Source of the DNA: Sporobacter sp038405045
GTDB lineage: Bacteria; Bacillota; Clostridia; Oscillospirales; Oscillospiraceae
NCBI GenBank assembly: GCA_038405045.1
Contig: JBBZIV010000001.1
Location: forward strand, 1,116,001 to 1,180,000
Length of the DNA: 64,000 nt
Direction of reading: 5' to 3'
Position 1 is the first letter of the stretch; each line of letters starts with the position of its first letter. Of the stretch, positions 25,572-35,500 are shown piece after piece. Under the pieces are notes generated by a model. That model was given only the letters and a program-made list of their open reading frames with translations, was not told the DNA's origin and ran no database searches. The position numbers were made by a program, and so were the translations under genes.

Positions 25572-25615
25572 GACAATAACCTCGCACGTTGCATAGAACA
25601 TGAGATGTGATTGTC
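25572..25615 (-). terminator. Hairpin of boundary element E (imperfect)
   Basis: GACAAT (25572-25577) pairs with ATTGTC (25610-25615), with further pairs interrupted by two mismatches. The loop GTTGCATAGAACATGAG is shared with the hairpin of copy B. Confidence 0.6.
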
Positions 25616-25666
25616 AGCTAGCAGAACCGTCCCATTGGTTTCCCTTGGTTAACCAAAGTGCCATAT

Positions 25667-25743
25667 ACGCCTGTAGCTCAGTCGGATAGAGTGCGCGGCT
25701 ACGAATCGCGAGACTGTGGGTTTGAGTCCCTACATGCGTGCCA
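25667..25743 (+). tRNA. tRNA-Arg(ACG)-like gene, probably degenerate
   Basis: 77 nt in cloverleaf layout with encoded CCA (25741-25743). Acceptor ACGCCTG/CATGCGT has one mismatch. The D-arm (GCTC/GAGT) and anticodon arm (CGCGG-CTACGAA-TCGCG, anticodon ACG at 25701-25703) are good. The T-arm is damaged: GTGGG/CCCTA has two mismatched pairs and the loop is TTTGAGT instead of TTCGANT, losing C56, which normally contacts G19. A perfect terminator follows. It lies on the strand opposite to the toxin genes, between the complete locus and the orphan array. Most likely a decayed tRNA, possibly a former integration site. Confidence 0.65.
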
Positions 25744-25780
25744 ACAGCAAAGCAGCCCAATTCGGGCTGCTTTGCTGTAT
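25744..25780 (+). terminator. Terminator after the tRNA-Arg-like gene
   Basis: ACAGCAAAGCAGCCC pairs over 15 bp with GGGCTGCTTTGCTGT around AATTC. A strong hairpin, though the T-run is short (TATT). Confidence 0.8.
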
Positions 25781-25796
25781 TAGGGGACGATAAGCC

Positions 25797-25862
25797 AACG
25801 GGTCGGTTTTTTAACTGAGGGGGCGCATTGTTAAGACGTGAGAACTGTCCCGTTGTTTTGCG
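25797..25862. repeat. CAACGGGTCGG element, copy 2
   Basis: CAACGGGTCGGTTTTTT (25797 on) followed by GAACTGTCCCGTTG near 25838. The first block repeats that at 18209. With ACCGTCCC at about 25626 it brackets the tRNA-like gene. The stretch 25562-25873 holds only boundary E's hairpin, these repeats and the tRNA-like gene. Confidence 0.5.
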
Positions 25863-25873
25863 AGGATTTGTAC

Positions 25874-26494
25874 CTAAGTTTTTAAAACGATGATCTCCGT
25901 TGTTTCAGTGAAATTTTCACCTTTTAAATAATCGATTTCTAATTTATTAGAATCAACGAAATTTAGACTAAGAATTGCTGAAGAAGGTACTGCAGTATTT
26001 GAAAAATTTCTTTTAACTTCTTGATATAGAATGCTTGCATCATAAATATTTGATATTATTAATTGTTTATTCTTCATGTAAACTACATTACCATAGCCGA
26101 TAAGTAATACGTTTTCATAAATAGGAGATATTTTATTTGTTTTAACATCGTAAAAATATGAATAATTAAGAGGACTTCCTAGGCTTTCGGTAATCCTAAT
26201 ATTATTATCAATAATGCTTATGTAAGGTTCCCTAGGCAACTCTTCCATACTCACGATGTTTTTATTTTTGTCAAAAAGATAAACTATATAGCCATTTTCA
26301 ACTTTTGACACTTCATAGTAATCGCTGATTTTTTGATCTTGATTTGATGATACTGTTGTGCCAGTATTTGCGCTTATTAAGACTTCATGGGAGGGTGATT
26401 TTTGAATTTTGTTTGCATTTATACAACTTGTTACCGTTGATAAAAACAATAATGAAAATATAAGGATAACACAAATCATTAAATACTTTTTCAT
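25874..26494 (-). CDS. Lipoprotein, probable immunity protein of the SleB-like RHS tip
   Basis: About 206 residues. The start at 26494 has GGAGG seven bases upstream and lies inside the last 7 codons of the giant gene. The signal MKKYLMICVILIFSLLFLS ends in a VTSC lipobox. The mature domain is beta-rich (YYEVSKVENGYIVYLFD, NNIRITESLGSPLNYSYFY). Its overlap with a toxin whose tip is a cell-wall hydrolase and its surface anchoring fit a periplasm-side immunity lipoprotein; that role is inference. AT-rich, no recognised family. Confidence 0.75.
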   Translation of the reverse strand: MKKYLMICVILIFSLLFLSTVTSCINANKIQKSPSHEVLISANTGTTVSSNQDQKISDYYEVSKVENGYIVYLFDKNKNIVSMEELPREPYISIIDNNIRITESLGSPLNYSYFYDVKTNKISPIYENVLLIGYGNVVYMKNKQLIISNIYDASILYQEVKRNFSNTAVPSSAILSLNFVDSNKLEIDYLKGENFTETTEIIVLKT

Positions 26495-26513
26495 AATTAC
26501 CCTCCATTTATTT

Positions 26514-29500
26514 TTACTTGTACTTGTAAAATTTAAAATCATCCTTTTCTGCACCCTTTACAGTTACTTCTTGAAGAACATCAAAATTCCATGATGGCTT
26601 TGTATTAGGATATTGTTTGGGGTCTCTATCGTGAAGTGCCTCCATTGCTCTGGGGCTATAGTACAAGACTGCGCCGTTCGTATTATCGGGCGTTCCCCCA
26701 TTATAGACATCTAGAACGATTTTGATTAGGCTTTCTAATTTTGCATTTGATCCATCTCTATTATTCAGATAGTTCATTGCCGCCTTATAAGCACTATTAG
26801 GATAAGTGTATGCGTCAAAGCCAGTATACTTAATTACCTTTGTAACTGTATCATATTTCTTCCACTCTCTTGTTCCAACACGATTCATAATTACATTTGC
26901 TACTGCTTCCCAGGCACTTGCACTACAATCACCTGCTTCACCATATACTGTAGTGATTATCAGTTTTTCTTCATCAGTTAGCGTGGAATACTTTGATGAA
27001 TTATCATTTCCGTTTGCATATACATTACCGTTTTTTACGGAGACATATTTTGTTGGATTTCGAACTAGATCAGATGAATTCCCATAATTAAACTTCGGTG
27101 AAGATGCTTTCCCTGCTAAATAATCTGCGTATTGGCTTAATGCCTGTCCTATCGCATAAACTGTACCTGAAGTTAATCCGACATACTTACCATTCTTAAA
27201 CAATTGATCCCAACTGAAGTTTGCATAAGTCATCTGGAATCTCATTAATGCTGCTAACGTATCTTTGTTAAATACTCCGTCACACGAATAATCAAGTAAA
27301 TAATAGTATCCCAAATTATACAGTATCGATTGCACCTTCTTCAGATCATCATCACTGTCGCCATAATTATATAGTGTCACACCCACATTCGACGTTGGTT
27401 TATTTTCAGTACTCCCAACACGTGTTTCCGGATCGTCTGGTTTATTTTTTGGTGTCGGCTCATTAGTTAATTTTACACCTGATCCGTTTACCATCTGGTA
27501 ATCGCCACCGGAAGTATGTACAATCGCCCCTTCAGGAGGACGGCTACCATCCGGCAGATATGTTTTGTTATCGACAATTGTTCCAACCGTATTTTTTCCA
27601 TCAGGGAGCGTTACTGGCGCGGTCGTGACTGCCACGCCGCCAGTTGATGTCATTTGCCAGCTACCCCCGCTGCTGGTCTGTACGATCGCACCAACTGGAG
27701 GACGGCTGCCATCCGGCATGATGGTTATCCCGTTCGTCGCTGTTGTCTGTACAATAGACCCGTCGGGCATGTACACTGTCACAGGGGCAGAATCATGCCC
27801 TGTCGGGTCCGTAAACATCATCGGCTCGTTATTGCAATACGTATAGAGATTCAGGCTCAGCGGGTCGCTTGCCTGCCCTGTGTATGTGTCCGCCGAGATA
27901 AAGCGCGCCGTCACCGGGTCATAGTACCGCGCGTTGAGGTAGTACATGCCCGTCTCGTCGTCGAACTGGTAGCCCGCGTAGAGATAGCTATTGGCAATAT
28001 TGCCGGTGGCGGTGGTGACAACGCCGAACGCGTCGTAGTCGTACGTCATGACGATGCTGCCCGTTGAATCCGCGATGTTCACAACGTCGCCGTGCCCGTT
28101 ATACAGGTAATACAGCGTCGTTGTACCCGCCGTCCGGCTGATGAGCATGTCCCCACCGTACACGTTGTACGCCGTCTGATTTCCGCTGCCGTCCAGCTCC
28201 AGGACGACCTTGTCATACTCATAGACAAACTTCGTCGTCGTTGTCGTATTGTCCTTTGTGACTGTTTTGCCAACGCGCAGTCCATCCCCGTTATACGTAA
28301 ACGTGGACGTGGAATCTTGATCCTTTGTCGTCACGAGCTGGTTAAACACATCGTACGTGTTGAGCGTATACTTCGACGTGTCGCTCCCTGTGACGGTGAG
28401 GCCCACACTGCCTTCGCCGCTTGTGACGTCTGTTGTCTCCTCACGGCTGGACACCGTATTCCCGTTATTGTCATAGCAATAGCTTGTCGTCGTCGTCTTG
28501 CCATTGATGATATCCGCGGCGCTCAGCAGCTGGTTCTGCGCGTTGTAGGTATACATCGTATTTGTCACGCTGCCGTTGTCCGTCACCTGCTGTGCCGCGC
28601 GGTTACCGGCTGCGTCAAACGTGTACGTTGTCACCTTGCCGCCCGGCACCGTGACGCTCGAGAGCCTGTTCAAGTCATCATAGACATACGTTGTCGTCCC
28701 GCTGTTATCAAGCTTCGTCACCAAATTGCCATTGCCATCGTAGGCGTAGTTGTAGGCGTTAATAATTGCGCCGCCGCTGTTCTTGTTCGCCAGCGTGTGC
28801 AAGCGGTTATCGGCATAGTACGTATATTCCGCCGTCAGGCCGTTCGGATACGTCAGTGACTGCCGGTTACCATTATCAAAATAGGCATACGTCGTCGTCG
28901 CGCTGCCGACCTTGATTTGAGACAGCCGCCCCGCTTTATCGAAAATCTTGGTGTTAACGTTGCCCTTCCCGTCTGTTGTCACTTCACCGATGCAACCCGT
29001 CGGGATGCTATTTGTCACGTCATAGAGGAACGTGCTTGTCCCGGCTTCTGGCACCGTCTTGCTGATCGTCCGGCCCAATTGGTCATACACGCGTGTCGTC
29101 GTCCCGGTCGCGTCCGTCATCGTCAGCGTATTGCCGTTATTGTCGTAGGTGTAGCTGATGGTGACGCCGTCGGTTGCGGTTGAAAGCGTCCGACCGTGGA
29201 TATCGTATTCAACCGTTGTTGTCACGCCGTTTTTGTCGGTCACGGACGAAACAGTGCCATCGGCGTTATACGCGGTCGTGTCGGCTTTCGTCGCGTCGAC
29301 TGCGCCGCCCTCGCCGATGCCGCCGGCGTCAATACGCTGAACGGGCAGATTGCGGCAGTTATACGTCATCGTCGTCACGTTGCCGCTCGCGTCCGTCTGC
29401 GTCAGCATGTTGCCGTTGACGTCATACGTATAGCTTGTTATCTGATTTAGCGCGTCCTTCACCTGAATCAGACGATTGAATCCATTATATGTATAATATG

Positions 29501-32500
29501 TCGACTTGTTGTTCCCGTCAAGTGTTTGGACGACATTTCCCGCGCCGTCATAAGCCAGTGTTGTGCTGTTATTCATCGGATCAATCGTCTGAACCAGGCG
29601 GTTATCGCGGTCATAGACATACTGCGTCGTATGATTGAGTGCATCGGTTGAAGAAATCTGGCTTCCATTATTGTTATATGTCAGCTTTTCGATGGTTTTG
29701 CCATACGGGTCTGTTTTTAACGTCACTCTGTTGAGCGGGTCATACGTATAGGTAACCGTATTCCCGCGCCAATTCTGCTCAGTGAGCTTATTGCCATTGG
29801 CGTCGTATGTAAATGTCGTCGTCTGCGTTGTTGTATTGTTGTTGGCATCGGTGACTGTGACGGCTTGCGTCAGGTTTCGGCCGAGCGCATCATAGGTATA
29901 CTGCGTTGTGTTGCCGCGCGGGTCAACCTTATACCGCAGGTTGCCCGCCTTATCATAACGGTTCGACGTTGTGATAATCTGCGTGCCGTCGCTCTTTTTT
30001 TCCGTCGTCGTCAGGACGTGCCCCTGATTGTCATAAGTGACGACCTGCTGCTTTCCGAGGTTAGTGAGCTGCTCGGCCGGTTTCCCTGTTTTTGTGTATT
30101 TATAGGTGGTCGTCAGGCTTGCGATGGTGCCGTCTCCCGGAAGCGTCATGCTGCGAATCTGATTGAGATTATTATAGGCGTATGTGGTCACGTTGCCATT
30201 ACCGTCGGTGCTTGTCAGTATATTGCCCTGCAGGTCATAGGTATTTGTCTGTGTTAACGCCCCGTTGACGGACGATGTGAGAACTTTTCCGTCGTCATTA
30301 TACGTATACGATGTCACATGATTGTTGGCATCCGTTTTTGACAGCACACGGCCAAGGGCGTCATATGAATACAGCGCCGTATGGTCAATATTGGCCGCTT
30401 GGCAGGCAGGGTCGGTTGTCTTGATAACCCTGTTAGCTGCGTCATATTCAGTTGTCGTACCGTAACCATTTGCGTAACCCAGCGCGTCCTGTGAGTATGT
30501 CACGTTGCCGTTTTCATCGTATGTATAAGCTTTGCTGACAAACTGCTTCCAACTGCTCGTTTCGTCGTCATAATATATCTGCGTGACAAGGAGAACGCGG
30601 CCCATATCATCATAGGAATACTCCGTACGCGACATGTCGGTCAGCTCCGCGCCGCTTGAATAATTTTTCGGACTGACTTCTGCTAACTTATGCCCCGCCC
30701 TGTCATAAACAAAATACTGAACGCCATTTAACGCATTGGTGATTTTGCTCACGTTTTCCTGCTTGTCGTATGTATAGGTCGTCGTATTGTTATTCGGGTC
30801 CGTCGCCGTCAGAACTTTGCCGGCCCAGTCATATGTCCTGGATGACGTGATTGTCACGGCGGCGTTATTTTCGTCGGCGCCCGGCTGGCTCGTCGTCAGG
30901 AGCCTGTCCATCAGATCATACGTATTTGTGGTAACAACGCCATTTTCATCCGTTGATGTCAGAATGTTGCCGTCTTTATCATACGTATAGGAGGATGTTA
31001 ATGACAGATTGTTTGTCGAGCTGTCATAACCGGTAATATCCCTGTTCTGCACGGTCACGGTTTTTGATGCCAGCTTTTCGATGTTATTAAACGTATAGGA
31101 TTCCTGGCTGTAATTCGTAGCGTCATAGTAGACGTTTTTCGTCAAAGGATTTCCGTCATTATCATACGTATACGTCGTCTTGGCGCCGCTACTCTTTAGC
31201 TCTTGCTGCAATTTTCCGTCGGCAAAGTACGTGAAGCTGTCTGTCATCAGGTTCGAGGTCGGCACCGTGCCGTTTGGAACCAGTTCTTTTGCGGCGGCTG
31301 TCATAATAATGCGGCCTGCTTTATCGTATGTGGTTGACGTAAAGGCATAGGTATTTGATCCCACGGGCGACCACTGATAAATGAGGCGGTTAAGTCCGTC
31401 GTATGCAAAATATGTCGTGTTCCCTCTGGCGTCTGTTGTGCTGGCCAGTGACCCATTTGCATTATAAGAATTTGTTTTATGTGTGTTATCGGCCTGATCG
31501 AGCCGGATCTGCCGCCCGGCATAATCATAAGTCGTTTTTGTAACGGCAGTCGATGTATCGCTGAAATATTGAGTAACTGTCATCGTCGTACTGCCGTTTG
31601 TGAGAATGGCATAATCGTAATGCTGGAGTGTGACGGCTGACGACTGTGCTGATTCCTTAAAGGTCACGGTATCGGTCAGGTTCATAACCGTGTAGGAATA
31701 CCCATAGATTGCGCCGTTCGGCTTTGTCTCCGTCAGCTTGTTCCCATACTGGTCATAGGTGTAAGATGTTTGGTTATTGCACGGATCTGTCGCTGTACTT
31801 AAAAGACCGTTTGACAGATAGACATTGCGATACCCATGCGCCGTTTGCGTATAGGCGTTTGAGGCGCTGTTCTGAATGTTTTCACCGCTGAATGTTACTG
31901 CCGTATCCGCCGACGCCGAATATTGCGTCGGCATAATTTTTTGCGTCAAATTATTTCTGAAGTCGTAAACGCTTCTGATGACGCCGGAATCCGGATTAAC
32001 CTGCTTGAGCAGGTTGCCGTTTTTGTCATAGTAATAGGATATCACATAGCCCTTCGGCGTCGTGACGGATTTGAGCCATCCGAGCTTGTTATACGCGTAT
32101 GTCGTCGTCTTTGACGTCGGGTTTTGGATGGTCGCAATATTCCCATAAGTATCATACGTATAAGTCGTAACGCCGCCTTCGGGGTCTGCTTTCGTCTTTA
32201 ACAGACCGTAAATTGTTTTACCGAACAGGCTAAGTGCTTCGGCTCCGGTGTAATAGGTATTCACCGAAATGGCAAAGTTCGCGTCCGGCGCAACGCCGAA
32301 GACATCCGTTCCGTTTAACGGCTGCGCTGTTTTAATCAGATTAACGCCGTTTGCGTCATAGACGTAGAAGGTGTAATTGCCCACTTCATCTTTGACGGAC
32401 AGGACATTGTTCTTATTGTCATACGTATATTCTTTTGTCGAGCTGTCCGGATTGATTTGCTTGGTAACATTGCCATTACTGTCGCGGAGGTAATAGGTCG

Positions 32501-35500
32501 CATTGCCATTTCGGTCAATCGTCTTGTACGCCTCGCCGTATTTATTAAAACCATCGACAAGGTTATATTCCGTCCGCGATTCTTTGCCCTCTGCGTCCTT
32601 CGTGCAGATAGGATAATTTGAACTGTCGTACCATGTGCTTGTTGTCCGACCGTTAGAATCGGTGGTCGTAATAAGCCCATCGCTTTCGATATATGAATAG
32701 CTGGTCGTATTCCCATACTTGTCGGTCACCGCGCTGACTCTGGCCGGCTTACTCCCTTGAGCCGCGAGATAAGTCACACTTTCAAGCACCGTGCTGTTTG
32801 TGTTGTCTTTAACTGTTGAAATAAATCCGTTTGACCCATAATAATAGTAAGTTGAACTGCCGTTCGGGTCGATGACCTGATAAAGCCGGTTGTTCGCGTC
32901 ATAGTTATACGTTACAACGCGTCCTGCCGGGTCCGTTATTGAGCTTATTTTATTATTCGTGTAGCCGATCGTCGTCACTCTGCCGACCTGGTCTGTAATC
33001 TGTGTCGGCTTATTGGACGCGTCCAGGGTAATGGTTATTGTATTGCCGTTTCTGTCCTTCATTGATGTGAGATAACCGCTGCTATTAAAACCGTATGTGT
33101 ACTGGTCTTTCGTTGTCAACGTATACGTATTATCCGCATTTTTAACAAGTGTGCTTCTTGAATCCATGGCTGTATATGTTCCGTCGCCATTGATTTGGAA
33201 TGTGTTGCCGCTTCCTTTCGGCAGCCGGACGATAGCGTTGGTGCCAACGATATCTATGTTCCCTTGGAACCCGAATGTCCAACCCGTGCTGATGATATTA
33301 TTCGTTCTTGAATCTTGCGAGTTATATGTCCGGCTGAATTCAACATTAAATCCGGGCGCCGTATAGCTCAAATCGCTGTATGTTCGGGCGTAGTTACCCG
33401 TCATGTTGACCGTATCGTCACCTAAATGCAAAAGATAATCAATACTCAAGCTGCGGACAGTTGCGAATTCAACGTCGGGAAAGTAACCGCTGTTATTTTT
33501 ACCACCGATGACATAGATGCCTAAACTTGTCATCGCCGCACCAAAAGTATTTCGAACTTTATTCGGGCCTTCCCATGTAAGCCATGCATTTGATGTCGGA
33601 TTATACTGGAATGCATAATTGATATCGCTTGTCCCGTTTGTGCCGCCAATGGCATACAGCGTGTCAGAAGACGCAACGACACCGGCATACCCCGCCGCCA
33701 CCGGTAAACTGGCTTTTGTGGTATCCCAAGTATTTGTAGTAATATCATAAACCTGCAAAACGCTTGTAGCCGTTGTGGAATTCGTAAAGCCGCCGACAAC
33801 GTAAATTTTGCCGCCGATGACTGCCGCGCCGCTCCCAAAGGTCGCCGTCGGGATATTTGCTTTTGTTGACCAAGCGTTCGTGTTAGTATCATAAGCGCGG
33901 ACCGTGTTCAACACAGTACCCGAGGAGTTTTTTCCTCCGATTATATAGATAATATTATTGTATGTCGCAATCGCCATGTCGGTTGTTGCCGCGGGAATTG
34001 CTGTCTTTGTGGCCCACGTATTTGAAGATGGAGTATATGCTTCTACATATGAACGCACCGTTCCGCTGCTCGTCCCGCCGATCGCATAAATCTTGTTGTT
34101 CGCCGCCACGACGCCTACACCATAACGCGGATACGTCATGCCTGCTTTTGCTGTCCACGTATTTGTCGTTTCGTTATATTGTTCCAGTGTATTTAATGCG
34201 CTGGAGTTGTTATATCCACCAGCAGCATAAATGCTACCATCCAGGACTGCCGCCCCAAAATTGTAACGCGATGTATTTAAGGCTGCTTTTGCCGTCCATG
34301 CCGTTGCAGGCGGTGTATATTCCACCAGCCCTGTGCTGTATGTTGAATCAGTTCCTGTAAAAATATACGCTTTGTTATTCAGCTCAATAGACTGCTGTAG
34401 GTTACTATAATAATTAAACGTAGAAAGTGACGTGCTCGTGTTATCTACAGGAAGATACTTATAGAAGGTTGGGCAAATCGATGTATCGTTAGCCATTCCG
34501 AGAATATACAGATAATTGTTTAGCGTCACGAACAAATTTCCGGAATAGCTGCTGCCGGGGTTAACGCTCGACCAAGAATCGGATGATGCGTTATATTTTA
34601 GAGTATTTGAAGTTGTCGGCGTGAAGAGATATATTGTTCCAGCTAATACAGTTGTGAAGTGATTGGAAAATGCACTTGGCAGATTGCCTTTTGTCACAAT
34701 ACTATTTGTTGCCGGATTGTAAGCCTCAACAGTGTTTGTTGCGCTACCGCCACCATTTAATCCGCCTGTAATATAGATCAGACCATTAAGCAGTACTGAC
34801 GAGAGATTTGATCTCGCAACACTTAACGTATTTTTTGCTGACCATGTACTTGTTGCAGGGTTAAATTCATAGATCTGATTGCTTGTTGTAAACGTTCCAT
34901 TTTGAGTTGACGATGTTAATCCGCCAAACATGTAAATTTTGCTGAACCCGGCAGTAAGTGAAAAATCTCTCGCATAAACCGGCATCGTGCAGCTCAGTGT
35001 CGTCCAGCTGTCGGACGCCGGGTCGTACATATACATCGCGTTGGAATTCAGATTTGAGCCTCCAATATTTGCTGACCCGCCCATGACATACAATTTCCCA
35101 TCAAGCTGAACGGATTTATAGTTTGATAGCGGTGCCGGCAAAGACGCCTTCTGCTGCCACCCCATATCCATCATTTCAACGCTATTGAGAACTCCTGTCG
35201 AATTCAAGCCGCCAATAATATACACTTTACCGTTGACAATTGCAGACCCTAAACCACTTCGGGCAGTCAGCAGATGTGTAGCCGATATGTAATATCCCCT
35301 TGTTGTTGTGTTATTTGTAAGTAAAGATGACTGTGTTATATCTATCGAATAGTTGGATGTACTGTTTTTACCTCCAATTGCAATGAATCGGTCATTTGTC
35401 ATGATACCGGAGGCGTTCGATAGGGATGAGCGCGCCAAAACCGCGCTGGAAGTTGTCCCGTTTGAAATCGTATATTTATACTCGTTGTATGTGTATGCGC

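Noticed and set aside
14606..26494. Transposon or insertion sequence carrying the modules
   Set aside because: No transposase or recombinase frame, no terminal inverted repeats with target duplications were found; boundaries are RHS-derived.
28092..28859. 255-codon plus-strand frame
   Set aside because: Antisense shadow of the RHS YD repeats; similar shadows appear opposite the other RHS core copies.
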